This document shows, in pieces, positions 37,479 to 49,968 of a stretch of 64,000 bases of DNA (its first letter is position 1; every line of letters begins with the position of its first letter). The stretch comes from Petrolisthes cinctipes (taxonomy: Eukaryota; Arthropoda; Malacostraca; Decapoda; Porcellanidae). The position numbers and the translations under genes were made by a program. The notes below the pieces were generated by a model that worked only from the letters and a program-made list of their open reading frames with translations, did no database searches and was not told the DNA's origin. The DNA is taken from assembly GCA_033782935.1 (NCBI GenBank), contig JAWQEG010001559.1, forward strand, positions 868,001 through 932,000. The letters are read 5' to 3'.

Positions 37479-40400
37479 CATGTACAGATCGCTTCTGGGA
37501 CCCCAAAATATTGAATTTTCGGGTGTTTTGAGCCTGAATTTGAGATATAAACGGGTACAGAAGATACATGCACATATTGACTTTGGGCATCTAAAATATC
37601 GATTTTCAGCATGTTTTGGGCCTGTATTTTGAAAATACTCTAACACTGAGTAGGCATGTACAGATTGCTTCTGGGACCCAAAAATATTGAATTTTCGGGT
37701 GTTTTGAGCCTGAATTTGAGATATAAACGGGTACTGAAGATGCATGCACATATCGACTTTTGTGCACCTAAAAGATCGATTTCAGTATGTTTTGAGCATG
37801 TATTTTGAAAATACTCTAACACGGAGTAGGCATGTACAGATCGCTTCTAGGACCCCTAAATAACGAATTTTCGGATGTTTTGGGACTGAATTTGAGATAT
37901 CGTCTTTTTGGCACCTAAAAGATCGATTTTTAGCATGTTTTTAGCCTATATTTTGAAAATATTCTAGCACTGAGTAGGCATGTACAGATTGCTTCTGGGA
38001 CCCCAAAGTATTGAATTTTCGGATGTTTTGAGCCTGAGTTTGAGATATAAACGGGTACAGAAGATACATGCACATATTGACTTTGGGCACCAAAAATATC
38101 GATTTTCAGCATGTTTTGGGCCTGAACTTTGAAAATACTCTAACACGGAGTAGGCATGTACAGATCGCTTCTGGGACCTCAAAATATCGAATTTTCGTGT
38201 GTTTAGGGCCAGAATTTGAGATATAAACGGGTACAGAAGATGCATGCACATATCGACTTTTGGGCTCCTAAAAGATCGATTTTCAGTATGTTTTTGGCCT
38301 GTATTTTGAAAATACTCTAACACGGAGTAGGCATGTACAGATACCTTCTGGGACCTCTAAATATCGAATTTTCGGGTGTTTTGGGACTGAATTTTAGATA
38401 TCGATTTTTTGGCACCTAAAATGTCGATTTTTAGCATGTTTTTAGCCTACATTTTGAAAATATTCTAGCACTGTGTAGGCATGTACAGATTGCTTCTGGG
38501 ACCCCAAAATATTGAATTTTCGGGTGTTTTTAGCCTGAATTTGAGATATAAACGGGTACAGAAGATGCATGCACATATCGACTTTTGGTCACCTAAAAGA
38601 TCGATTTTCAGTATGTTTTGAGCATGTATTTTGAAAATACTCTAACAAGGAGTAAGCATGTACAAATCGCTTCTGGGACCTTTACATATCGAATTTTCGG
38701 GTGTTTTAGGACTGAATTTGAGATATCGATTTTTTGGCACCTAAAAGATCGATTTTTAGCATGTTTTTAGCCTATATTTTGAAAATATTCTAGCACTGAG
38801 TAGGCATGTACAGATTGCTTCTGGGACCCCAAAATATTGAATTTTCGGGTGTTTTGAGGCTGAATTTGTGATATAAACGGGTACAGAAGATATATGCACA
38901 TATTGACTTTGGGCATCTAAAATATCGATTTTCAGCATGTTTTGGGCCTGAATTTTGAAAATACTCTAACACTGAGTAGGCATGTACAGATCGCTTCTGA
39001 GACCCAAAAATATTGAATTTTCGGGTGTTTTGAGCCTGAATTTGAGATATAAATGGGTACTGAAGATGCATGCACATATCGACTTATGTGCACCTAAAAG
39101 ATCGATTTTCAGTATGTTTTGAGCATATATTTTGAAAATACTCTAACACGGAGTAGGCATGTACAGATACCTTCTGGGACCTCTACATATCGAATTTTCG
39201 GGTGTTTTGGGACTGAATTTGAGATATCAACTTTTTGGCACCTAAAATGTCGATTTTTAGCATGTTTTTAGCCTACATTTTGAAATTATTCTAGCACTGT
39301 GTAGGCATGTACAGATTGCTTCTGGGACCCCAAAATATTGAATTTTCGGGTGTTTTGAGCCTCAATTTGAGATATAAACGGGTACTGAAGATGCATGCAC
39401 ATATCGACTTTTGTGCACCTAAAAGATCGATTTTCAGTATGTTTTGAGCATGTATTTTGAAAATACTCTAACACGGAGTAGGCATATACAGATCGCTTCT
39501 GGGACCCCTAAATATCGTATTTTCGGGTGTTTTGGGACTGAATTTGAGATATCGATTTTTTGGCACCTAAAATGTTGATTTTTAGCATGTTTTTAGCCTA
39601 TATTTTGAAAATATTCTAGCACTGTGTAGGCATGTACAGATTGCTTCTGGGACCCCAAAATATTGAGTTTTCGGGTGTTTTGAGCCTGAATTTGAGATAT
39701 AAACGGGTACAGAAGATACATGCACATATTGAATTTGGGCATCTAAAATATCGATTTTCAGTATGTTTTGGGCCTGTATTTTGAAAATACTCTAACACTG
39801 AGTAGGCATGTACAGATTGCTTCTGGGACCCCAAAATATTGAATTTTCGGGTGTTTTGAGCCTGAATTTCAGATATAAACGGGTACTGAAGATGCATGCA
39901 CATATCGACTTTTGTGCACCTAAAAGATCGATTTTCAGTATGTTTTGAGCATGTATTTTGAAAATACTCTAACACGGAGTAGGCATGTACAGATCGCTTC
40001 TGGGACCCCTAAATATCGAATTTTCGGGTGTTTTGGGACTGAATTTGAGAGATCGACTTTTTGGCACCTAAAAGATCGATTTTTAGCATGTTTTTAGCCT
40101 ATATTTTGAAAATATTCTAGCACTGAGTAGGCAGGTACAGATTGCTTCTGGGACCCCAAAATATTGAATTTTCGGGTGTTTTGAGCCTGGATTTGAGATA
40201 TAAACGGGTACAGAAGATACATGCACATATTGACTTTGGTCACCAAAAATATCGATTTTCAGCATGTTTTGGGACTGAATTTTGAAAATACTCTAACACT
40301 GAGTAGGCATGTACAGATCGCTTCTGGGACCCCAAAATATCGAATTTTTGGGTGTTTAGGGCCAGAATTTGAGATATAAACATGTACAGAAGATGCATGC

Positions 40401-40484
40401 ACATATCGACTTTTGTGCACCTAAAAGATCGATTTTCAGTATGTTTTTGGCCTGTATGTTGAAAATACTCTAACACGTAGTAGG
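37479..40484. repeat. Second copy of 29812-32817 (3006 bp, offset 7667)
   Basis: It repeats one La-Lb dimer, the right part of region C and the nine-monomer HOR-A-like block with the same lengths and diagnostic bases (AAATAACG, GGAGTAAGC, CCTTTACAT, TTTGTGATAT, CCTCAATTT). The parent period 29812-37478 is 7667 bp and includes all of HOR-B unit 4. This is a partial tandem duplication. Confidence 0.93.
37491..37502. other. Recombination joint: HOR-B monomer 4 start to region C La
   Basis: GATCGC at 37488-37492 is from HOR-B monomer 4; CCCCAAAATATTG from 37503 on is from the region C La at 29812. The exchange falls in the shared GCTTCTGGGACC. Confidence 0.82.
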
Positions 40485-40985
40485 CAAGTACAGATACCTT
40501 CTGGGACCTCTAAATCTCGAATTTTCGGGTGTTTTGGGACTGAATTTGAGATATCGATTTTTTGGCACCTAAAATGTGGATTTTTAGCATGTTTTTATCC
40601 TATATTTTGAAAATATTCTAGCACTGTGTAGGCATGTACAGATTGCTTCTGGGACCCCAAAATATTGAATTTTCGGGTGTTTTGAGCCTGAATTTGAGAT
40701 ATAAACGGGTACAGAAGATGCATGCACATATTGACTTTTGGCATCTAAAATATCGATTTTCAGCATGTTTTGGGCCTGTATTTTGAAAATACTCTAACAC
40801 TGAGTAGGCATGTACAGATTGCTTCTGGGACCCCAAAATATTGAATTTTCGGGTGTTTTGAGCCTGAATTTGAGATATAAACGGGTACTGAAGATGCATG
40901 CACATATCGACTTTTGTGCACCTAAAAGATCGATTTTCAGTATGTTTTGAGCATGTATTTTGAAAATACTCTAACACGGAGTAGG

Positions 40986-42650
40986 CATGTACAGATCGCT
41001 TCTGGGACACCTAAATATCGAATTTTCGGGTGTTTTGGGACTGAATTTGAGATATCGACTTTTTGGCACTTAAAAGATCGATTTTTAGCATGTTTTTAGC
41101 CTATATTTTGAAAATATTCTAGCACTGTGTAGGCATGTACAGATTGCTTCTGGGACCCCAAAATATTGAATTTTCGGGTGTTTTGAGCCTGAATTTGAGA
41201 TATAAACGGGTACAGAAGATACATGCACATATTGACTTTGGGCACCAAAAATATCGATTTTCAGCATGTTTTGGGCCTGAATTTTGAAAATACTCTAACA
41301 CGGAGTAGGCATGTACAGATCGCTTCTGGGACCCCAAAATATCGAATTTTTGGGTGTTTAGGGCCAAAATTTGAGATATAAACGGGTACAGAAGATGCAT
41401 GCAAATATCGACTTTTGGGCACCTAAAAGATCGATTTTCAGTATGTTTTTGGCCTGTATTTTGAAGATACTCTAACACGGAGTAGGCATGTACAGATACC
41501 TTCTGGGACCTCTAAATATCGAATTTTCGGGTGTTTTGGGACTGAATTTGAGATATCGATTTTTTGGCACCTAAAATGTGGATTTTTAGCATGTTTTTAG
41601 CCTATATTTTGAAAATATTCTAGGACTGTGTAGGCATGTACAGATTGCTTCTGGGACCCCTAAATATTAAATTTTCGGGTGTTTTGAGCCTGAATTTGAG
41701 ATATAAACGGGTACAGAAGATACATGCACATATTGACTTTGGGCATCTAAAATATCGATTTTCAGCATGTTTTGGGACTGTATTTTGAAAATACTCTAAC
41801 ACGGAGTAGGCATGTACAGATTGCTTCTGGGACCCCTAAATATCGAATTTTCGGGTGTTTTGAGCCTGAATTTGAGATATAAACGGGTACTGAAGATGCA
41901 TGCACATATCGACTTTTGTGCACCTAAAAGATCGATTTTCAGTATGTTTTGAGCATGTATTTTGAAAATACTCTAACACGGAGTAGGCATGTACAGATCG
42001 CTTCTGGGACACCTAAATATCGAATTTTCGGGTGTTTTGGGACTGAATTTGAGATATCGATTTTTTGGCACCTAAAATGTCGATTTTTAGCATGTTTTTA
42101 CCCTATATTTTGAAAATATTCTAGCACTCTGTAGGCATGTACAGATTGCTTCTGGGACCCCAAAATATTAAATTTTGGGGTGTTTTGAGCCTGAATTTGA
42201 GATATAAACGGGTACAGATGATACATGGGCATCTAAAATATTGATTTTCAGCATGTTTTGGGCCTGTATTTTGAAAATACTCTAACACTGAGTAGGCATG
42301 TACAGATTGCTTCTGGGACCCCAAAATATTGAATTTTCGGGTGTTTTGAGCCTGAATTTGAGATATAAACGGGTAGAGAAGATGCATGCACATATCGACT
42401 TTTGTGCACCAAAAAGATCGATTTTCAGCATGTTTTGAGCATGTATTTTGAAAATACTCTAACACGGAGTAGGCATGTACAGATCGCTTCTGGGACCCCT
42501 AAATATCGAATTTTCGGGTGTTTTGAGCCTGAATTTGAGATATAAACGGGTACTGAAGATGCATGCACATATCGACTTTTGTGCACCTAAAAGATCGATT
42601 TTCAGTATGTTTTGAGCATGTATTTTGAAAATACTCTAACACGGAGTAGG
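40986..42650. repeat. 1665-bp tandem duplication, copy 1
   Basis: Ten monomers: HOR-B 7 to 15 plus a final hybrid at 42474-42650. The hybrid starts as monomer 16 (CCCCTAAATATCG) and ends as monomer 6 Lb (GAGCCTG, GGTACTGAAG). The joint is between 42508 and 42517, inside GAATTTTCGG. Confidence 0.9.
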
Positions 42651-44315
42651 CATGTACAGATCGCTTCTGGGACACCTAAATATCGAATTTTCGGGTGTTT
42701 TGGGACTGAATTTGAGATATCGACTTTTTGGCACTTAAAAGATCGATTTTTAGCATGTTTTTAGCCTATATTTTGAAAATATTCTAGCACTGTGTAGGCA
42801 TGTACAGATTGCTTCTGGGACCCCAAAATATTGAATTTTCGGGTGTTTTGAGCCTGAATTTGAGATATAAACGGGTACAGAAGATACATGCACATATTGA
42901 CTTTGGGCACCAAAAATATCGATTTTCAGCATGTTTTGGGCCTGAATTTTGAAAATACTCTAACACGGAGTAGGCATGTACAGATCGCTTCTGGGACCCC
43001 AAAATATCGAATTTTTGGGTGTTTAGGGCCAAAATTTGAGATATAAACGGGTACAGAAGATGCATGCAAATATCGACTTTTGGGCACCTAAAAGATCGAT
43101 TTTCAGTATGTTTTTGGCCTGTATTTTGAAGATACTCTAACACGGAGTAGGCATGTACAGATACCTTCTGGGACCTCTAAATATCGAATTTTCGGGTGTT
43201 TTGGGACTGAATTTGAGATATCGATTTTTTGGCACCTAAAATGTGGATTTTTAGCATGTTTTTAGCCTATATTTTGAAAATATTCTAGGACTGTGTAGGC
43301 ATGTACAGATTGCTTCTGGGACCCCTAAATATTAAATTTTCGGGTGTTTTGAGCCTGAATTTGAGATATAAACGGGTACAGAAGATACATGCACATATTG
43401 ACTTTGGGCATCTAAAATATCGATTTTCAGCATGTTTTGGGACTGTATTTTGAAAATACTCTAACACGGAGTAGGCATGTACAGATTGCTTCTGGGACCC
43501 CTAAATATCGAATTTTCGGGTGTTTTGAGCCTGAATTTGAGATATAAACGGGTACTGAAGATGCATGCACATATCGACTTTTGTGCACCTAAAAGATCGA
43601 TTTTCAGTATGTTTTGAGCATGTATTTTGAAAATACTCTAACACGGAGTAGGCATGTACAGATCGCTTCTGGGACACCTAAATATCGAATTTTCGGGTGT
43701 TTTGGGACTGAATTTGAGATATCGATTTTTTGGCACCTAAAATGTCGATTTTTAGCATGTTTTTACCCTATATTTTGAAAATATTCTAGCACTCTGTAGG
43801 CATGTACAGATTGCTTCTGGGACCCCAAAATATTAAATTTTGGGGTGTTTTGAGCCTGAATTTGAGATATAAACGGGTACAGATGATACATGGGCATCTA
43901 AAATATTGATTTTCAGCATGTTTTGGGCCTGTATTTTGAAAATACTCTAACACTGAGTAGGCATGTACAGATTGCTTCTGGGACCCCAAAATATTGAATT
44001 TTCGGGTGTTTTGAGCCTGAATTTGAGATATAAACGGGTAGAGAAGATGCATGCACATATCGACTTTTGTGCACCAAAAAGATCGATTTTCAGCATGTTT
44101 TGAGCATGTATTTTGAAAATACTCTAACACGGAGTAGGCATGTACAGATCGCTTCTGGGACCCCTAAATATCGAATTTTCGAGTGTTTTGGGACTGAATT
44201 TGAGATATCGACTTTTTGGCACCTAAAAGATCGATTTTTAGCATGTTTTTAGCCTATATTTTGAAAATATTCTACCACTGTACAGATTGCTTCTAGGACC
44301 CCAAAATATTGAATT
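42651..44315. repeat. 1665-bp tandem duplication, copy 2
   Basis: It repeats copy 1, including the shared private base CACCAAAAAGATCG (near 42410 and 44075). It then continues without the hybrid into monomer 16 (TTTTCGAGTGTTTTGGG) and the normal tail. Confidence 0.88.
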
Positions 44316-45808
44316 TTCGGGTGTTTTGAGCCAAAATTTGAGATATAAACGGGTACAGAAGATACATGCACATATTGACTTTGGGCACCAAAAATATCGA
44401 TTTTCAGCATGTTTTAGGCCTGAATTTTGAACATACTCTAACACGGAGTAGGCATGTACAGATCGCTTCTGGGACCCCAAAATATCGAATTTTCGGGTGT
44501 TTAGGGCCAGAATTTGAGATATAAACGGGTACAGAAGATGCATGCACATATCGACTTTTGGGCACCTAAAAGATCGATTTTCAGTATGTTTTTGGCCTGT
44601 ATTTTGAAAATACTCTAACACGGAGTAGGCATGTACAGATACCTTCTGGGACCTCTAAATATCGAATTTTCGGGTGTTTTGAGCCTGAATTTGAGATATA
44701 AACGGGTACTGAAGATGCATGCACATATCGACTTTTATGCACCTAAAAGATCGATTTTCAGTATGTTTTGAGCATGTATTTTGAAAATACTCTAACACAG
44801 AGTAGGCATGTACAGATCGCTTCTGGGACCCCTAAATATCGAATTTTCGGGTGTTTTGAGACTGAATTTGAGATATCGACTTTTTGGCACCTAAAAGATC
44901 GATTTTTAGCATGTTTTTAGCCTATATTTTGAAAATATTCTAGCACTGAGTAGGCAGGTACAGATTGCTTCTGGGACCCCAAAATATTGAATTTTCGGGT
45001 GTTTTGAGCCTGAATTTGAGATATAAACGGGTACAGAAGATACATGCACATATTGAATTTGGGCATCTAAAATATCGATTTTCAGTATGTTTTGGGCCTG
45101 TATTTTGAAAATACTCTAACACTGAGTAGGCATGTACAGATTGCTTCTGGGACCCCAAAATATTGAATTTTCGGGTGTTTTGAGCCTGAATTTCAGATAT
45201 AAACGGGTACTGAAGATGCATGCACATATCGACTTTTGTGCACCTAAAAGATCGATTTTCAGTATGTTTTGAGCATGTATTTTGAAAATACTCTAACACG
45301 GAGTAGGCATGTACAGATCGCTTCTGGGACCCCTAAATATCGAATTTTCGGGTGTTTTGGGACTGAATTTGAGAGATCGACTTTTTGGCACCTAAAAGAT
45401 CGATTTTTAGCATGTTTTTAGCCTATATTTTGAAAATATTCTAGCACTGAGTAGGCAGGTACAGATTGCTTCTGGGACCCCAAAATATTGAATTTTCGGG
45501 TGTTTTGAGCCTGGATTTGAGATATAAACGGGTACAGAAGATACATGCACATATTGACTTTGGTCACCAAAAATATCGATTTTCAGCATGTTTTGGGACT
45601 GAATTTTGAAAATACTCTAACACTGAGTAGGCATGTACAGATCGCTTCTGGGACCCCAAAATATCGAATTTTTGGGTGTTTAGGGCCAGAATTTGAGATA
45701 TAAACATGTACAGAAGATGCATGCACATATCGACTTTTGTGCACCTAAAAGATCGATTTTCAGTATGTTTTTGGCCTGTATGTTGAAAATACTCTAACAC
45801 GTAGTAGG

Positions 45809-48800
45809 CAAGTACAGATACCTTCTGGGACCTCTAAATCTCGAATTTTCGGGTGTTTTGGGACTGAATTTGAGATATCGATTTTTTGGCACCTAAAATG
45901 TGGATTTTTAGCATGTTTTTATCCTATATTTTGAAAATATTCTAGCACTGTGTAGGCATGTACAGATTGCTTCTGGGACCCCAAAATATTGAATTTTCGG
46001 GTGTTTTGAGCCTGAATTTGAGATATAAACGGGTACAGAAGATACATGCACATATTGACTTTGGGCATCTAAAATATCGATTTTCAGTATGTTTTGGGCC
46101 TGAATTTTGAAAATACTCTAACACGGAGTAGGCATGTACAGATCGCTTATGGGACCCCAAAATATCGAATTTTCGGGTGTTTACGGCCAGAATTTGAGAT
46201 ATAAACGGGTACAGAAGATGCATGCACATATCAACTTTTGGGCACCTAAAAGATCGATTTTCAGTATGTTTTTGGCCTGTATTTTGAAAATATTCTAACA
46301 CGGAGTAGGCATGTACAGATCGCTTCTGGGACCACTAAATATCGAATTTTCGGGTGTTTTGGGACTGAATTTGAGATATCGATTTTTTGGCACCTAAAAT
46401 GTCGATTTTTAGCATATTTTTCGCCTATATCTTGAAAATATTCTAGCACTGTGTAGGCATGTACAGATTGCTTCTGGGACCCCAAAATATTGAATTTTCG
46501 GGTGTTTTGAGCCTGAATTTGAGATATAAACGGGTACAGAAGATGCATGCACATATTGACTTTTGGCATCTAAAATATCGATTTTCAGCATGTTTTGGGC
46601 CTGTATTTTGAAAATACTCTAACACTGAGTAGGCATGTACAGATTGCTTCTGGGACCCCAAAATATTGAATTTTCGGGTGTTTTGAGCCTGAATTTGAGA
46701 TATAAACGGGTACTGAAGATGCATGCACATATCGACTTTTGTGCACCTAAAAGATCGATTTTCAGTATGTTTTGAGCATGTATTTTGAAAATACTCTAAC
46801 ACGGAGTAGGCATGTACAGATCGCTTCTGGGACACCTAAATATCGAATTTTCGGGTGTTTTGGGACTGAATTTGAGATATCGACTTTTTGGCTCTTAAAA
46901 GATCGATTTTTAGCATGTTTTTAGCCTATATTTTGAAAATATTCTAGCACTGTGTAGGCATGTACAGATTGCTTCTGGGACCCCAAAATATTGAATTTTC
47001 GGGTGTTTTGAGCCTGAATTTGAGATATAAACGGGTACAGAAGATACATGCACATATTGACTTTGGGCACCAAAAATATCGATTTTCAGCATGTTTTGGG
47101 CCTGAATTTTGAAAATACTCTAACACGGAGTAGGCATGTACAGATCGCTTCTGGGACCCCAAAATATCGAATTTTTGGGTGTTTAGGGCCAAAATTTGAG
47201 ATATAAACGGGTACAGAAGATGAATGCAAATATCGACTTTTGGGCACCTATAAGATCGATTTTCAGTATGTTTTTGGCCTGTATTTTGAAGATACTCTAA
47301 CACGGAGTAGGCATGTACAGATACCTTCTGGGACCTCTAAATATCGAATTTTCGGGTGTTTTGGGACTGAATTTGAGATATCGATTTTTTGGCACCTAAA
47401 ATGTGGATTTTTAGCATGTTTTTAGCCTATATTTTGAAAATATTCTAGGACTGTGTAGGCATGTACAGATTGCTTCTGGGACCCCTAAATATTAAATTTT
47501 CGGGTGTTTTGAGCCTGAATTTGAGATATAAACGGGTACAGAAGATACATGCACATATTGACTTTGGGCATCTAAAATATCGATTTTCAGCATGTTTTGG
47601 GACTGTATTTTGAAAATACTCTAACACGGAGTAGGCATGTACAGATTGCTTCTGGGACCCCTAAATATCGAATTTTCGGGTGTTTTGAGCCTGAATTTGA
47701 GATATAAACGGGTACTGAAGATGCATGCACATATCGACTTTTGTGCACCTAAAAGATCGATTTTCAGTATGTTTTGAGCATGTATTTTGAAAATACTCTA
47801 ACACGGAGTAGGCATGTACAGATCGCTTCTGGGACACCTAAATATCGAATTTTCGGGTGTTTTGGGACTGAATTTGAGATATCGATTTTTTGGCACCTAA
47901 AATGTCGATTTTTAGCATGTTTTTACCCTATATTTTGAAAATATTCTAGCACTGTGTAGGCATGTACAGATTGCTTCTGGGACCCCAAAATATTAAATTT
48001 TGGGGTGTTTTGAGCCTGAATTTGAGATATAAACGGGTACAGATGATACATGGGCATCTAAAATATTGATTTTCAGCATGTTTTGGGCCTGTATTTTGAA
48101 AATACTCTAACACTGAGTAGGCATGTACAGATTGCTTCTGGGACCCCAAAATATTGAATTTTCGGGTGTTTTGAGCCTGAATTTGAGATATAAACGGGTA
48201 GAGAAGATGCATGCACATATCGACTTTTGTGCACCTAAAAGATCGATTTTCAGCATGTTTTGAGCATGTATTTTGAAAATACTCTAACACGGAGTAGGCA
48301 TGTACAGATCGCTTCTGGGACCCCTAAATATCGAATTTTCGAGTGTTTTGGGACTGAATTTGAGATATCGACTTTTTGGCACCTAAAAGATCGATTTTTA
48401 GCATGTTTTTAGCCTATATTTTGAAAATATTCTACCACTGTACAGATTGCTTCTGGGACCCCAAAATATTGAATTTTCGGGTGTTTTGAGCCAAAATTTG
48501 AGATATAAACGGGTACAGAAGATACATGCACATATTGACTTTGGGCACCAAAAATATCGATTTTCAGCATGTTTTAGGCCTGAATTTTGAACATACTCTA
48601 ACACGGAGTAGGCATGTACAGATCGCTTCTGGGACCCCAAAATATCGAATTTTCGGGTGTTTAGGGCCAGAATTTGAGATATAAACGGGTACAGAAGATG
48701 CATGCACATATCGACTTTTGGGCACCTAAAAGATCGATTTTCAGTATGTTTTTGGCCTGTATTTTGAAAATACTCTAACACGGAGTAGGCATGTACAGAT

Positions 48801-49968
48801 ACCTTCTGGGACCTCTAAATATCGAATTTTCGGGTGTTTTGAGCCTGAATTTGAGATATAAACGGGTACTGAAGATGCATGCACATATCGACTTTTATGC
48901 ACCTAAAAGATCGATTTTCAGTATGTTTTGAGCATGTATTTTGAAAATACTCTAACACAGAGTAGGCATGTACAGATCGCTTCTGGGACCCCTAAATATC
49001 GAATTTTCGGGTGTTTTGAGACTGAATTTGAGATATCGACTTTTTGGCACCTAAAAGATCGATTTTTAGCATGTTTTTAGCCTATATTTTGAAAATATTC
49101 TAGCACTGAGTAGGCAGGTACAGATTGCTTCTGGGACCCCAAAATATTGAATTTTCGGGTGTTTTGAGCCTGAATTTGAGATATAAACGGGTACAGAAGA
49201 TACATGCACATATTGAATTTGGGCATCTAAAATATCGATTTTCAGTATGTTTTGGGCCTGTATTTTGAAAATACTCTAACACTGAGTAGGCATGTACAGA
49301 TTGCTTCTGGGACCCCAAAATATTGAATTTTCGGGTGTTTTGAGCCTGAATTTCAGATATAAACGGGTACTGAAGATGCATGCACATATCGACTTTTGTG
49401 CACCTAAAAGATCGATTTTCAGTATGTTTTGAGCATGTATTTTGAAAATACTCTAACACGGAGTAGGCATGTACAGATCGCTTCTGGGACCCCTAAATAT
49501 CGAATTTTCGGGTGTTTTGGGACTGAATTTGAGAGATCGACTTTTTGGCACCTAAAAGATCGATTTTTAGCATGTTTTTAGCCTATATTTTGAAAATATT
49601 CTAGCACTGAGTAGGCAGGTACAGATTGCTTCTGGGACCCCAAAATATTGAATTTTCGGGTGTTTTGAGCCTGGATTTGAGATATAAACGGGTACAGAAG
49701 ATACATGCACATATTGACTTTGGTCACCAAAAATATCGATTTTCAGCATGTTTTGGGACTGAATTTTGAAAATACTCTAACACTGAGTAGGCATGTACAG
49801 ATCGCTTCTGGGACCCCAAAATATCGAATTTTTGGGTGTTTAGGGCCAGAATTTGAGATATAAACATGTACAGAAGATGCATGCACATATCGACTTTTGT
49901 GCACCTAAAAGATCGATTTTCAGTATGTTTTTGGCCTGTATGTTGAAAATACTCTAACACGTAGTAGG
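45809..49968. repeat. HOR-B unit 7, reference canonical copy, 25 monomers, 4160 bp
   Basis: Starts: 45809, 45957, 46133, 46310, 46458, 46634, 46811, 46959, 47135, 47312, 47460, 47636, 47813, 47961, 48122, 48299, 48437, 48613, 48790, 48967, 49115, 49291, 49468, 49616, 49792. This is eight trimers plus one extra hybrid (monomer 19, 48790-48966: S1 start, Lb end). Monomer 14 (47961) is 161 bp after a 15-bp loss; monomer 16 (48299) is 138 bp after a 10-bp loss. So 8 x 501 - 15 - 10 + 177 = 4160. Confidence 0.95.

Larger units (their letters stand above)
40485..45808. repeat. HOR-B unit 6, 5324 bp, with a trimer loss and a 1665-bp gain
   Basis: The length equals 4160 - 501 + 1665. Monomers 2-4 are missing: monomer 1 (TTTTATCCTATATTTTG) runs into monomer 5 (GATGCATGCACATATTG), joint between 40607 and 40719. 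Then 40986-42650 is repeated as 42651-44315. The remainder follows the canonical order to monomer 25. Confidence 0.9.

Noticed and set aside
37111..37590. Longest open reading frame (159 codons, minus strand) and the many 60-130 codon frames like it
   Set aside because: They restart at every monomer with near-identical peptides, overlap in more than one frame, and stop where an S monomer shifts the phase. A 177-bp monomer is 59 codons, which keeps a frame open by arithmetic. No upstream signals or unique domains are seen.
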